A DNA stretch of 64,000 bases from Fimbriimonadaceae bacterium (GCA_019694835.1 JAIBBE010000145.1:1-64000); one strand, 5' to 3'; counted from the first letter of the stretch, positions 32,188-42,328 are shown. Notes: generated from the letters alone by a model not told the origin. Made by a program: numbers and translations.

Positions 32188-33492
32188 ATGCAATACCTTT
32201 CGCAGGTCACGAAGATTCCCGAGCTGCCGAGCTGGCTCTGGACAGTCCTTTACGCAGTGGGAACCGTCGTCGGCCTCCTTCTGCTGCTTGCTTTCATCAA
32301 GCGATTCCTTTACATCTGCCCGCCCAATGAAGTACTGATCTTCTCGGGCAGGCAATACCGCATGCCCGATGGCACCAAGCGCGGATTCGATGTCGTGTTT
32401 GGCGGGACCGGGTGGCGAACGCCGGTGGTCGGCAAGGTCGACCGGATGAGCCTGAACACGATGGAAGTGCCGATCACGGTGCGCAACGTGTACTCGAAAG
32501 GCGGCATTCCGCTCCATGTGGACGCGATGGCCAACATCAAGATATCCAGCGATCCCAAGCTGGTTGGCAACGCGATCGAGCGATTCCTGGGCCGCGACCC
32601 GAACGAAATCCGGCGCGTCGGCAAGGAGACCCTGGAAGGTCACCTTCGCGGTGCGATTGCGACCCTCACCCCGGAAGAGGTCAACGAGGACCGGCTCATG
32701 TTTGCCGAAGCTCTCAGCCGCGAGTCGGAAGAGGACCTCAGCAAGCTGGGCCTTCACGTAGACACGCTCAAAATCCTCCACGTCGCTGACGACATGGGCT
32801 ATCTCGATGCAACCGGACGAACCGCGATTGCAAACGTCATTCGTACCGCCGAGATCGCGGAGAGCAATTCCAAGCGAGCGGCCGAGCAGGCCGAGTCGGA
32901 GAACCAAGGGCGCGCCAATGTCCTCAAGGCCAACGTCGAGGCGAACATCTCGAAGATGCGCAACGAACTGCGGCGCATTCAAGCCGATCTCGAATCTGAA
33001 GTGCGTTCACAGGAAGAGCGCACCGCCGCCGCCGCCCGCGAGGCCCGCGCCACGGCTGAGCAGGAGCTTCAGAAAATCCGAGCCGAACTCGCAGGTATTC
33101 AGCTTCAAGCCGACACCGTGTTACCAGCCGAGGCCGAACGGGAGGCGCGCGAGTTCCGGGCCCGTGGTGACGCGGCCCTCATCCGAGAGAGGGGCCGAGC
33201 GGTGGGCGCAGCGCTCGAAGTGCTTCACGAGGCGTGGAAAGACGCGGGGCCAACTGCTCTTCAAATCGCCCTCATCGAAGACATCGAGAAGATCCTCGCG
33301 ACCGCGTCACAGGGAGTGACGAAGGTCAAAATCGAGGGGCTCTCGATGATCGACTCGGGTGATGGAAGGGTGCTGACGAACTACGTGTCGGCTTACCCCG
33401 CAATGCTCGATTCGGTGTTTGCCGCGATCGAGAAGACGACCGGTATCGACATTCCCGGCACGGTGTCCGGCCACAAGGAGGACCAGCCATGA
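32188..33492 (+). CDS. Flotillin-like SPFH/Band 7 protein 1
   Basis: The 434-residue protein has an N-terminal membrane helix (WTVLYAVGTVVGLLLLLAFI) and an SPFH domain (VYSKGGIPLHVDAMANIKIS ... IERFLGRDPNEIRRVGKETLEGHLRGAIATLTPEEVNEDR). An Ala/Glu/Arg-rich coiled coil follows. Flotillins organise membrane microdomains. The gene overlaps the next, paralogous gene by four bases. Two adjacent paralogues suggest a hetero-oligomer. Confidence 0.9.
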   Translation: MQYLSQVTKIPELPSWLWTVLYAVGTVVGLLLLLAFIKRFLYICPPNEVLIFSGRQYRMPDGTKRGFDVVFGGTGWRTPVVGKVDRMSLNTMEVPITVRNVYSKGGIPLHVDAMANIKISSDPKLVGNAIERFLGRDPNEIRRVGKETLEGHLRGAIATLTPEEVNEDRLMFAEALSRESEEDLSKLGLHVDTLKILHVADDMGYLDATGRTAIANVIRTAEIAESNSKRAAEQAESENQGRANVLKANVEANISKMRNELRRIQADLESEVRSQEERTAAAAREARATAEQELQKIRAELAGIQLQADTVLPAEAEREAREFRARGDAALIRERGRAVGAALEVLHEAWKDAGPTALQIALIEDIEKILATASQGVTKVKIEGLSMIDSGDGRVLTNYVSAYPAMLDSVFAAIEKTTGIDIPGTVSGHKEDQP

Positions 33493-34814
33493 CCCCCTTC
33501 CTGATCGTTCTAGGCGTCATCGTATTCCTGCTCCTGCTGCTGATGGCAGGACTCCGCAACCTGTTTTACACCTGCGCGCCCAACGAAGTGCTGATCTTCT
33601 ACGGCGGGCGACGCCGTCGGATCGGTGATCGCACGTATGGATATGCGCTCGTCAAAGGCGGCACCGCCGTCCGGAACCCGATCTTCCAGCAGGTCGCTCG
33701 CATGGACTTGACCAATATGGTCATCGATCTGCAGGCTACCAACGCCTACTCGAAGGGCGGTATCCCGCTCACCGTTCAAGGCGTCGCGAACGTCAAAATT
33801 GCCGGACATGAGCCCCTGCTCAACAACGCAATCGAACGATTTTTGGGGAAGGGTCGAGCGGAGATCATGGCGATCGCGAAGGTAACCCTGGAGGGCTCAC
33901 TGCGCGGCGTGCTGTCGACGCTGACGCCGGAGCAAATCAACGAAGATCGCACCCTCTTTGCCGAGAAGTTGGTTCAGGAAGTCGAGCAGGACATGACGGC
34001 GCTCGGACTCACGGTGGACACCCTGAAGATCCAGAATGTTCAGGATGACGTCCACTATCTGGACTCAATCGGTCGGCGCAAGAACGCGGAGACCCTCAGC
34101 CTTGCCCGCATTTCCGAGGCAGTAGCTCAGGCTGATTCTATGGTCGCCGCCGCCGAGAACTTGGAGCGAGAAGTCCAGGCTCAGATCACGGCGCAAATCG
34201 CCGTAGCCAAAGCCGATGCCCAGCGCCGCTTGACCGACGCAACAACGCGGCGCGAAGCCCTCGTCGCAGAGGAAATGTCAACCGTCGCTGCAGCAGTCGC
34301 CCAGGCCAACGCTGAAGTCGCGGTTCAGTCGGCGCGTATCGAACAGGTTCGCCGAAAACTCGAAGCCGATGTCATCGCGCCCGCGAAGGCGTCATGCGAA
34401 GCTGCTGAAGCCACTGCCCGCGCCACCGTCGCCCCGATCATCGAAGACGGCAAGGCTCGAGCCGAGGCGCTCACTACGCTTGCCGGAAGCTGGAAGAAGG
34501 CGGGCGACAACGCGCGCGAGATCTTCCTGCTCCAGAAGATGGAGCCCATCATCCGTCAGATCACCTCGACGATCAGCAGCACCCCCATTGATAAGATAAC
34601 CGTCATCGACAGCCGCATCAGCGGCTCAGGTGGCAGTGGCTCGTTCAATCCGGGCAAACTGATGGCGCTCGCGGAGCAAGTGAAGGAAGTCTTCGGGATC
34701 GACGTCGTTGATAAGCTGAAGGGCCTGGGTGAACCCGCGCCAGCCGAGTCGCTACCGGCTCAAAGGGCGCAAGCGCTGACGGCTCCGCCTCCGCCGGTCC
34801 AAGAGAAGGACTAA
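33489..34814 (+). CDS. Flotillin-like SPFH/Band 7 protein 2
   Basis: The 441-residue paralogue of the preceding gene has the same layout: N-terminal membrane helix (FLIVLGVIVFLLLLLMAGL), SPFH domain (NAYSKGGIPLTVQGVANVKIA ... NNAIERFLGKGRAEIMAIAKVTLEGSLRGVLSTL) and a coiled coil with many Ala/Gln/Glu repeats. It ends in a Pro-rich tail. A family F palindrome follows its stop. Confidence 0.9.
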   Translation: MTPFLIVLGVIVFLLLLLMAGLRNLFYTCAPNEVLIFYGGRRRRIGDRTYGYALVKGGTAVRNPIFQQVARMDLTNMVIDLQATNAYSKGGIPLTVQGVANVKIAGHEPLLNNAIERFLGKGRAEIMAIAKVTLEGSLRGVLSTLTPEQINEDRTLFAEKLVQEVEQDMTALGLTVDTLKIQNVQDDVHYLDSIGRRKNAETLSLARISEAVAQADSMVAAAENLEREVQAQITAQIAVAKADAQRRLTDATTRREALVAEEMSTVAAAVAQANAEVAVQSARIEQVRRKLEADVIAPAKASCEAAEATARATVAPIIEDGKARAEALTTLAGSWKKAGDNAREIFLLQKMEPIIRQITSTISSTPIDKITVIDSRISGSGGSGSFNPGKLMALAEQVKEVFGIDVVDKLKGLGEPAPAESLPAQRAQALTAPPPPVQEKD

Positions 34815-34829
34815 TTCTGCTTGCAGACA

Positions 34830-34869
34830 GATAGGACCGATAAGACGAATTCGTCCTATCGGTCCTATC
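34830..34869. terminator. Family F 40-bp palindrome after the flotillin pair
   Basis: GATAGGACCGATAAGACGAA joined to TTCGTCCTATCGGTCCTATC is a palindrome across all 40 bp with a single mismatched pair. It lies 16 bp after the stop. It could form a long hairpin that ends transcription before the efflux operon. A degenerate relative is at 17561-17611. Confidence 0.65.
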
Positions 34870-34994
34870 AACGAGTGGCGAGGAGCACTTTCCACAACAA
34901 AATGGTCCCGATTCGCGCAACGATCCGGGATCAGATGCTGTAGTATGCATTCGGCGCAGATGTATGAAAAACATGTCATCAGGCCGGATAAGCA

Positions 34995-35255
34995 ATGATT
35001 AAGCCAGGCAAACAGTGTTCGATTGACGATTGCTTCTATGGTTCCGTGACCGTAGGAGAGCGCGGCCAGATCGTCGTGCCCGCCGAGGCGCGCGAAGAAC
35101 TGGGAATCAAGCCCGGAGACAAGCTCCTTATCATGCGCCACCCCGTCTTTCAGGGGTTGATGGTCGCCAAATTCGAGTCGATCAAGGACTATTACGACGA
35201 GTTCATGCGCGAAATGCAGCGCATCGCCGAAACACACCAGGACACGGAGGGCTAA
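34995..35255 (+). CDS. AbrB/SpoVT-type transcription factor
   Basis: The 86-residue protein has the swapped-hairpin fold: GSVTVGERGQIVVPAEAREELGIKPGDKLLIM (about 17-48), then a short helical tail (YYDEFMREMQRIAETHQ). It is the first gene of the efflux operon, two bases before the outer-membrane factor gene. It probably autoregulates the operon, acting in place of a TetR-type repressor. Confidence 0.88.
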   Translation: MIKPGKQCSIDDCFYGSVTVGERGQIVVPAEAREELGIKPGDKLLIMRHPVFQGLMVAKFESIKDYYDEFMREMQRIAETHQDTEG

Positions 35256-35257
35256 GG

Positions 35258-36559
35258 ATGGCTTGGACAGGATTTGGGTTGGCACTCGGATTGCTCCTTG
35301 CGGGGCAGCCGACGTTGACGTTGGAGGAGGCCGAGAAGATCGCGATTGATCGCGCTTTCAACATTCGAATTGCCGCCTCGAACGTTGAGAAAGCGCTTCA
35401 GCAAAAAAAGCAGCTTCAGGGCAATCTTGGACCGCGTTTGGACCTGACCGGCAGCTACACTCGGTTCGACGAAAGGTCACAGGTGGGGGCCTCTTCGACC
35501 GGCGACGCGATCCTCGGCTCGATCGACAACAAGCAGATTCAAGCCTCGCTCAGCTACCCGATCGACATTACGGGCGTTCTGCGCAAGGCCGTTCAGGCCG
35601 CTGAACTGAATCGACTCGCGAGCGAAGAGTCTCTGCGGAGCGAGATCAATGACATTAAGAACATCGTTCGGGAGAGCTATTACGAAATCCTCCGCGCCGA
35701 CAACTCGCTGAATGTTCAACAGGAGGCACTCAAGAATGCCCAGGAGCGCCTCGACAAAGCGCGACAGCGCGAGCAAGCGGGAGCGATCGCCAAATTCGAT
35801 GTGCTGCGATTCGAAACCGATGTCAGCCGAGCCCAAGCGGCCGTCATCGCGGCGCAAAACCGCATCCGCACGGCAAAGAACAACCTGAACAACGTCCTGG
35901 GCAGGCCCATCGAAAGTGACTTCAGCGCCAGTCAACTGCCTGATGCACCATCCATGCAATCCACGGCCGACGACTATGTGAATGCTGCCCTCCGGACTCG
36001 ACCCGATGTGAAAGCAGCCGACACGACGGTACAAGCGTTCGAAAAGCTTCTTAAGACAGCCGGAGCCGGAGGTTTGCCGAGTCTCAGCATCGGCGCGACC
36101 CACACCTACAATCCGGACCCAGGATTTGGAGGACGTCAAAACCAGACGGTGGCAAACCTCGTACTCACGTTCAACGTGTTCGACAGCGGCATCACCCGCG
36201 CCAAAGTCGACGCCGCGAAACAGGATCTGGAGCAAGCCAAGATTCGCCTGGAGCAGATTCGGCTGGCTGCATCACTCCAAGTTCGGCAAGCGCTGGTCAA
36301 GGCGGAAAATGCCAAGCAAACGTTGGAGGTTGCGCTCAAGACGGTGGAGCAACAGCGCGAAGCTCTTCGACTCGCCCAGATTCGATTCGATGTTGGCGAC
36401 GGCATCTTGCTCGACGTTACCGACGCCCAGGTCGCACTCACCCAGGCTCAAGAAGCGGTGATTACGGCTCGATTCGATTACTACAGCGCCTACGCTGCGC
36501 TCCAGAAGGCGGTCGGTGCCGACGACCTCCAAAAGGCTCTCGCCGGAGGGCAGAACTAA
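35258..36559 (+). CDS. TolC-like outer membrane efflux protein
   Basis: A 433-residue outer-membrane factor. A short signal sequence (GFGLALGLLLAGQ) is followed by TLEEAEKIAIDRAFNIRIAASNVEK and paired coiled-coil helices. The duplicated OEP halves are visible: TFNVFDSGITRAKVDAAKQDLEQAKIRLEQIRL is the second. The start at 35258 follows a GGAGG ribosome site; the longer open frame from 35030 is the AbrB gene in another phase. It would form the exit duct for the RND pump downstream. Confidence 0.9.
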   Translation: MAWTGFGLALGLLLAGQPTLTLEEAEKIAIDRAFNIRIAASNVEKALQQKKQLQGNLGPRLDLTGSYTRFDERSQVGASSTGDAILGSIDNKQIQASLSYPIDITGVLRKAVQAAELNRLASEESLRSEINDIKNIVRESYYEILRADNSLNVQQEALKNAQERLDKARQREQAGAIAKFDVLRFETDVSRAQAAVIAAQNRIRTAKNNLNNVLGRPIESDFSASQLPDAPSMQSTADDYVNAALRTRPDVKAADTTVQAFEKLLKTAGAGGLPSLSIGATHTYNPDPGFGGRQNQTVANLVLTFNVFDSGITRAKVDAAKQDLEQAKIRLEQIRLAASLQVRQALVKAENAKQTLEVALKTVEQQREALRLAQIRFDVGDGILLDVTDAQVALTQAQEAVITARFDYYSAYAALQKAVGADDLQKALAGGQN

Positions 36560-36561
36560 CT

Positions 36562-38022
36562 ATGAAATCTCGATATCTCGCATTCGCCCTGCTGGCCCTC
36601 TTCGTCGGAGGCTGCGTCAACCGCGAGGCCCAGAAGCAGGCCAAGCGCACCGAGGAACTCATCAGCGATCCGACGATTCTGGTGACCGTCGCCCCGGCTA
36701 CCAGCACCGACCTCGCCGAGACGCTGGAAATCACCGGCTCGATTGCGACGGCGGAGGACTCGACGGTCGGCGCGAAAGTCGGTGGTCGACTTGTGTCGGT
36801 CATGGTCAAAGACGGTGACGTCGTCAAGGCAGGACAGACCATCGCGATGCAGGAGACGACCGACGCGCTGATCCGGGTCCGCCAACAGCAGGCTCTCATC
36901 GATGCCGCTCGTTCTCAACTGCAGCAGGCTCAGAACGACGCCCGGATTGGCCCGTCCCGCTCGCAAGCCGCCGTTCGCGCATCGGAAGCTCGGCTGAAGC
37001 AGGCCGAAGCCACCCTCCAAAAGCTCCGCAACGGGGCCCGCGAGGAGGAGCGTGTGCAAGCAGATTGGGCGGTGGAGAACGCGAAGAAGGCGATGGAAAC
37101 CGCGAAGGCCCAAGTCGAGCGGTCACGGCAGCTTCTCAAGGAAGGTGCGATCGCCCAGGCCCAACTCGAGCGTGACGAAAACGCCTATGTGGCTTCTCTG
37201 AGCGCTTACAACAACGCCTTGGAGAATCGCCGGATGATCCAGAACGGGGCTCGGAGCGAGGACATCGCCGCTGCGGAGCAGCAGGTCGCCGCCGCCCGTG
37301 AGCAGCTGAACTCGGACAAAGCCAACCAGCGCCTCGACGTGCAGTATCAGGACCGGGTGCGTGGTGCCCAAGCCAATCTCCGGTCGGCACAAGAAGCGCT
37401 GACCCTGGCTCGGCAGTCGATTACAGATGCAACGATTCGAGCGCCATTCTCAGGCCGGATTTCCGGCAACCCAACCCAGGTAGGGACCTACGTTGGACCG
37501 GGTTCGCCGGTTGCCCGAATCGTGGCTTCGACCGGAGCCTATTTCGAGGGCGACGTCCCTGAGAATCAGGTCGGAGCGATGCAGGCCGGTCGTCCGGTTG
37601 TGGTTCGGGTCGATGCGTTGAATCGCGACTTCAGTGGCAGTGTCGTTGCCGTCAACCCGATGGGAACCAATATTGGCCGACTCTTCAAAGTTCGCGTTCA
37701 GATCGATGGCGATACGGCCGGGATTAAGCCGGGAATGTTCGCGCGGGGAATCGTCGAACTCAGGCGCATTCCCGATGCTATTGTCGTTCCTGGTTCAGCG
37801 GTGATCACGCAGGGTTCGGAGAAGAGTCTCTACATCGTTAGCGGCAAGAAGGCTAAGAAAGTCAAGGTCACGACAGGCCTTACGAAAGACGGCGTGATTC
37901 AGGTCGAGGGCATCAAGGCCGGAGATCAAGTGGTTACCGAGGGGCAAACGAAACTCGCCGATGGCTCTTCGGTCAAGATTGACGACGGCAAGAAGGAAGA
38001 GGAAAAGAAGGCCGCCGCTTAG
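36562..38022 (+). CDS. RND efflux membrane-fusion (adaptor) lipoprotein
   Basis: The 486-residue adaptor has a lipobox (LFVGGCVN), a lipoyl/barrel-sandwich half (ITGSIATAEDSTVGAKVGGRLVSVMVKDGDVV), and a long coiled-coil hairpin (residues about 110-290). The second lipoyl half (TIRAPFSGRISGNPTQVGTYVGPGSPV) and beta-barrel follow. The coiled coil is longer than in AcrA. It links the pump to the TolC-like duct; the start is two bases after that gene. Confidence 0.92.
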   Translation: MKSRYLAFALLALFVGGCVNREAQKQAKRTEELISDPTILVTVAPATSTDLAETLEITGSIATAEDSTVGAKVGGRLVSVMVKDGDVVKAGQTIAMQETTDALIRVRQQQALIDAARSQLQQAQNDARIGPSRSQAAVRASEARLKQAEATLQKLRNGAREEERVQADWAVENAKKAMETAKAQVERSRQLLKEGAIAQAQLERDENAYVASLSAYNNALENRRMIQNGARSEDIAAAEQQVAAAREQLNSDKANQRLDVQYQDRVRGAQANLRSAQEALTLARQSITDATIRAPFSGRISGNPTQVGTYVGPGSPVARIVASTGAYFEGDVPENQVGAMQAGRPVVVRVDALNRDFSGSVVAVNPMGTNIGRLFKVRVQIDGDTAGIKPGMFARGIVELRRIPDAIVVPGSAVITQGSEKSLYIVSGKKAKKVKVTTGLTKDGVIQVEGIKAGDQVVTEGQTKLADGSSVKIDDGKKEEEKKAAA

Positions 38023-38059
38023 TTTGTTTTGTTTGATGGGTGCGTAAGAGGGAATTCCT

Positions 38060-41000
38060 ATGGGCTTAACAAAAGTCGCGATAACTAGACCGGTTTTCAT
38101 CTTGATGCTGATGCTGCTCGCCTTTATGATGGGCACGATCGGCTATCGGAGCATGCGCGTCGAACAGAACCCGGAGGTTCAGTTCGGTGTGGTCACGATT
38201 ACGTCGATCTATCCGGGAGCAGGCCCGGATGAGTTGAATACTCTCGTCTCGCGCAAGATCGAAGAAGCGGTCTCAGGCGTTAACGGTTTGCTAGAGGTCA
38301 CCAGTACCTCGCAAGAGGGCGTCTCGGTGGTCGCGGCGCAGTTCAATGTCGGCACCAACATGGACGTCGCCTTAAGCGATGTTCGTGCAAAAGTGGATGC
38401 GATTTTGGGTCGGCTTCCTGATCAGGTCGAGAAGCCGGTCATCAGCAAGTTCGACTCCACATCGTCGCCGGTCATGAACGTGACGATTCGGAGTGATTCG
38501 CTTAATAACCAAGAGCTTCGCGACCTAGCCGACGACAAGCTCAAAGATAAGTTTGCTCGAATCAATGGTGTTGCCAGTGTCGGTGTTGGCGGTGGCGACA
38601 TTCGTGAAATCCAGGTCCAAGTCAAGAAAGATAAACTCCTGGCTTATGGCATCGGTATTCTTGACGTTCAGCGTGCGGTTCAAAGTGCTTCGCTGAACGC
38701 TCCGAGCGGTCGCATTGTTCAGGGTGATCGTGAGTACAGCGTTCGTGTCCCTGGCGATTTCCAAACCGTAGAAGAAATCAAAGATGTTCGAATTCAGATT
38801 CAGGATCCGAACCGAATGGGTGGAAAATCAACCCCCGTCAAGCTCTCCGAAGTTGCGACGATTACGGATAGCACCGCCGAACGCCGTGTCACATCCCGCT
38901 TGAACGGAGCCGATGCCGTGTCGCTTTCAATTCAGAAGGCGAAAGAAGGCAATGCGATCGAGATTTCGAAGGCGGCTCAAGAACTTATCCCGCTGCTGGA
39001 GAAGCAGTTCGGCGTCCAGATGATCATCACTTACAATGAGGCGACGTTCATCCAGGAATCGCTGAGCGACCTTAACTTTACGCTCTTCTTCGGCATCTTC
39101 CTCGTCACCGCGATCGTGTTTGTCTTCCTTCACAACATGCGCGGAACGATCATCGTGGGCATCGCGATTCCGCTCTGTATTTTCGCGACCTTTACCGTTC
39201 TCTGGATGTTGGGCTTTACCATCAACAACATGACGATGCTCGCGCTCTCGCTCGCGATTGGCGTTCTCGTCGATGACGCTATCGTTGTCCTCGAGAACAT
39301 CTATCGTCACCTCAAGATGGGTGAAGACCCGAAGACGGCTGCGCTCAATGGTCGTGGTGAAATCGGCCTTGCCGCTATCGCAATTACGATGGCCGACGTC
39401 GTTGTCTTCGTCCCCATCGCCTTCATGGGTGGCGTTGTTGGCCAGTTCTTCAAGCCGATGGCGATTGCGTTCGTCGTCGCGGTCCTGTTCTCGCTTTTCG
39501 TATCGTTTACGGTTACGCCGATGCTCGCATCGCGCTGGTACCGAAAGGGCGAAGACATGGAGCATCCGGTCGGCTGGTTTGCCAACTGGTTTGAGCGCCG
39601 TTTCCACGCCCTCGAGAACCGCTACCGCAACGCGCTGAGGTGGTCGTTGGATCACCGGTTCTTCGTCTTCATCAGCGGCTTCGTCGTGCTGATCTCGGTC
39701 TTCATGATGATCGGAGGCAGCTTCGCACAAAGCCCTGACACCGCCATACAGACCGGTATGGGCCCGATGATGATGGCAGTGGTGATCGGCATCATCGTCT
39801 TCGGCGCGAACTACTGGAAGTCGGTCCTGCCTGAGGGGCGTCTCAGTCGTATCGCTCTGATCGGTATGCCGATTATGGGCGTCGCTCTCGCGCTGGCACC
39901 GGCTCCGATGGGCGGTCCAATGGGCTTCTTTGCCGGGATCTTCGGCTTCTGGGTGCTCATGGGTGTCGCTGGGTTTTTAACGAACCTCTTCCTGCGTGGA
40001 GCGAAGTCTCGCATCGTCCTCAACGGTCTGCTCTTTGGACTCGTTTTCCCAGTCGCTGCCGTCATCGGATTTGGCTGGGCGCAGTGGAAGGGCGACCCGA
40101 TCTTCAAGTTCCAATTCTTCCCTCAGAGTGACTCCGGCAAGATCGAGGTCAAACTCGAACTGCCACCGGGCGCGTCACTCTCTGAAACCCAGAAAGCGAT
40201 CGAGCAGGTCGAAAACGTGGTCAGCAAGGACCCGAACGCCAAGTACGTCGTCTCGACCGTCGGTACGCGGGGCGGAGGCTTCCAGGCGTCCGACCAAGGC
40301 ACCAACCTCGGTACCGTCAACATTACGTTGAATGAGCGCTCGGCTCTCATGGACAAAATCGCGTTCTGGGTGAAGCACGAGGAGAAGCTGAGAGACCGCG
40401 TGGACGTGTCCATCGCCGCCGACATGTTGGAAGCGCTGGGCCGAATTCCTGGCGTCACGATGACCGTCGCGGCGGCAGGAGCGCAGGGCTTCGGTGCTCC
40501 GATTCAGATGTCTTTCGCCTCTGATGACCGGCCACTCCTGTTGCGAACGGTCAGCACGATTCGCGACCGACTCGCGCAGGGACAGATCAAGGGCGTCATT
40601 AACCCTGATATCTCATCAAAAGCCGGAAAGCCCGAAATCCGTCTCGTTCCCGATCGTGCAAGACTTGCCGACGCGGGGGTCAGCACCCTCGATGTCGCTG
40701 GCGCGATGCGTACGATGTATGAAGGCGATGACACGACCAAGTTCCGTGTCAAGGGCCGGGAATACGACATCCGCGTGATGCTCGACCTGAAGGACCGCAA
40801 CAACCCGACCATCGTTGATCAACTTCCCATAACCTTTAAGAACGGTAACCCGATTTACGTCAGCCAAGTGACGAAGATCGAGCCGGGAGTCGGCGTCGAC
40901 AAGATCGAGCGCCGAAACCGCGAAGAGGAGATTCGTATTACCGCCGACCTTCTTCCCGGCTTCGCGGCAGGAACCGTCCAGCAGGAAATTAACAACTGGA

Positions 41001-41680
41001 TGGAAAAGGAAAAGCTTCTGCCCGAAGGCGTGAAGATCAAGCCACTGGGCCAGGCTGATGTCCAAGCCCGTGAACAGGGTTATCTAGGGAGCGCGCTGAT
41101 TATTGGCTTGGTGCTGGTATACATGCTGCTCGCTTCGCTGTACGATAATCTGCTCTATCCCTTCATCATCCAGCTTGCCCAGCCGCAGGCATTTGTGGGT
41201 GCATTGCTTGCGCTGATGCTCACCGACAGGGCTCTCAACATCGTCGGCTTTATCGGCTTGATCGCGCTGGTCGGATTGGTGGGTAAGAACGCGATCCTCG
41301 TTGTCGACTATACGAACACCTTGCGTGCCCGAGGACGGTCGCGTACGGACGCGATTCTGGAGGCCGGTCCGGTTCGACTAAGACCCATTGCAATGACAAC
41401 AGTTGCCGTTATCCTCGGCATGCTCCCCGTCGCCCTCGCGATCGGTCGTGGCTCGGAGTTCCGCGAGACGATCGGCATTACGATCATTGGCGGCGTCGCG
41501 CTTTCGACGCTGCTTACCCTGCTCGTTATCCCGTGCTCCTACACGATCTTCGACGACCTGTCGAACACGCTGGGGCGCGCGCTCTTTAAGCGGTATCACA
41601 AGGGCGAGCAGGCCGAGCCAGCGTTCGCGGGCGACTTGCCCCAAGAGCCGATTAGCTCAGGCTCGACCGAGAGTCACTAA
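38060..41680 (+). CDS. RND multidrug efflux pump with an extra membrane insert
   Basis: The 1206-residue HAE1-type pump has ITRPVFILMLMLLAFM at the start, VLVDDAIVVLENIYRHL with the two proton-relay Asp residues, and GLVGKNAILVVDYTNTLR with the relay Lys. Residues about 553-685 form an additional stretch with roughly four hydrophobic helices (MMMAVVIGIIVFG, ALIGMPIMGVALALA, GFFAGIFGFWVLMGVAGF, LLFGLVFPVAAVIGFG). It is placed before the FFPQSDSG periplasmic motif. Typical pumps are about 1040 residues, so the insert explains the excess. Confidence 0.92.
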   Translation: MGLTKVAITRPVFILMLMLLAFMMGTIGYRSMRVEQNPEVQFGVVTITSIYPGAGPDELNTLVSRKIEEAVSGVNGLLEVTSTSQEGVSVVAAQFNVGTNMDVALSDVRAKVDAILGRLPDQVEKPVISKFDSTSSPVMNVTIRSDSLNNQELRDLADDKLKDKFARINGVASVGVGGGDIREIQVQVKKDKLLAYGIGILDVQRAVQSASLNAPSGRIVQGDREYSVRVPGDFQTVEEIKDVRIQIQDPNRMGGKSTPVKLSEVATITDSTAERRVTSRLNGADAVSLSIQKAKEGNAIEISKAAQELIPLLEKQFGVQMIITYNEATFIQESLSDLNFTLFFGIFLVTAIVFVFLHNMRGTIIVGIAIPLCIFATFTVLWMLGFTINNMTMLALSLAIGVLVDDAIVVLENIYRHLKMGEDPKTAALNGRGEIGLAAIAITMADVVVFVPIAFMGGVVGQFFKPMAIAFVVAVLFSLFVSFTVTPMLASRWYRKGEDMEHPVGWFANWFERRFHALENRYRNALRWSLDHRFFVFISGFVVLISVFMMIGGSFAQSPDTAIQTGMGPMMMAVVIGIIVFGANYWKSVLPEGRLSRIALIGMPIMGVALALAPAPMGGPMGFFAGIFGFWVLMGVAGFLTNLFLRGAKSRIVLNGLLFGLVFPVAAVIGFGWAQWKGDPIFKFQFFPQSDSGKIEVKLELPPGASLSETQKAIEQVENVVSKDPNAKYVVSTVGTRGGGFQASDQGTNLGTVNITLNERSALMDKIAFWVKHEEKLRDRVDVSIAADMLEALGRIPGVTMTVAAAGAQGFGAPIQMSFASDDRPLLLRTVSTIRDRLAQGQIKGVINPDISSKAGKPEIRLVPDRARLADAGVSTLDVAGAMRTMYEGDDTTKFRVKGREYDIRVMLDLKDRNNPTIVDQLPITFKNGNPIYVSQVTKIEPGVGVDKIERRNREEEIRITADLLPGFAAGTVQQEINNWMEKEKLLPEGVKIKPLGQADVQAREQGYLGSALIIGLVLVYMLLASLYDNLLYPFIIQLAQPQAFVGALLALMLTDRALNIVGFIGLIALVGLVGKNAILVVDYTNTLRARGRSRTDAILEAGPVRLRPIAMTTVAVILGMLPVALAIGRGSEFRETIGITIIGGVALSTLLTLLVIPCSYTIFDDLSNTLGRALFKRYHKGEQAEPAFAGDLPQEPISSGSTESH

Positions 41681-42301
41681 TCTCTCGACATACTTGGCGA
41701 CCACGTCATATTCCAAATTGACGCGGTCGCCAGCTTCCCAGCCCCCGATCTGCGTCTGCTGAACCGTGTGGGGGATGATCCAGACCTCGAATTCGTCGCC
41801 CTGCGGCCGGACCACCGTCAGGCTTACGCCGTCCACCGCGATGGAACCCTTGTCAATCAGGTAACTCGCCGCCTCCCCTGGCACACCGATCTTGGCGATC
41901 AGTGTGTTGAGCTCATGCGAGACCGAGCGGATGATTCCGGTGGCGTCGACATGCCCCTGGACGATGTGCCCCCCAAACCGGTCGCTCGGCTTCATCGCGC
42001 GCTCCAAGTTCACCCGCGACCCTCGCTCGAGGTCGCCAAGAGCCGTGCGCGAGAGCGTCTCCGGGCTGAGATCGAACTGCAGCCCCATCCGCCGTGGCGC
42101 GGCCATCTTGCCCGCGCTTCCAGAACCTTCCGCATCCTGCACCCGAATATCAACCACCGTCAAACAGCACCCATTCACCGCGATGCTCTCACCCAGGCCC
42201 AGCGGGTCGTCCTCCACCCATTCCCCCGGCGCAGTCAGCCGCAAGACGCCCTTCTCCAGGCTCAAAACCTGACCCACTGCCTGCACGATGCCGGTGAACA
42301 C
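41657..42301 (-). CDS. ribE: Riboflavin synthase alpha chain
   Basis: RibE dismutates lumazine into riboflavin. GTG 42301 gives FTGIVQAVGQVLSLEKG; the open frame continues upstream to 42352 but lacks homology. The first half has GESIAVNGCCLTVVDI and the second half GHIVQGHVDATGIIRSV and KGSIAVDGVSLTVV, showing the duplicated barrel. An in-frame insertion (about residues 55-73, SAGKMAAPRRMG) corresponds to a family E arm. Length (214) is otherwise normal. Confidence 0.93.
   Translation of the reverse strand: MFTGIVQAVGQVLSLEKGVLRLTAPGEWVEDDPLGLGESIAVNGCCLTVVDIRVQDAEGSGSAGKMAAPRRMGLQFDLSPETLSRTALGDLERGSRVNLERAMKPSDRFGGHIVQGHVDATGIIRSVSHELNTLIAKIGVPGEAASYLIDKGSIAVDGVSLTVVRPQGDEFEVWIIPHTVQQTQIGGWEAGDRVNLEYDVVAKYVERLVTLGRA
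42088..42115. repeat. Family E arm inside ribE
   Basis: GCCGTGGCGCGGCCATCTTG then CCCGCGC matches the E arm of 26592-26625 with several changes. It is in frame in ribE, in a loop between the first barrel strand set and LSPETLSRTALGDL. Confidence 0.65.
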
Positions 42302-42328
42302 AGCTGATTCTACGCCCAAAGCGCCACA

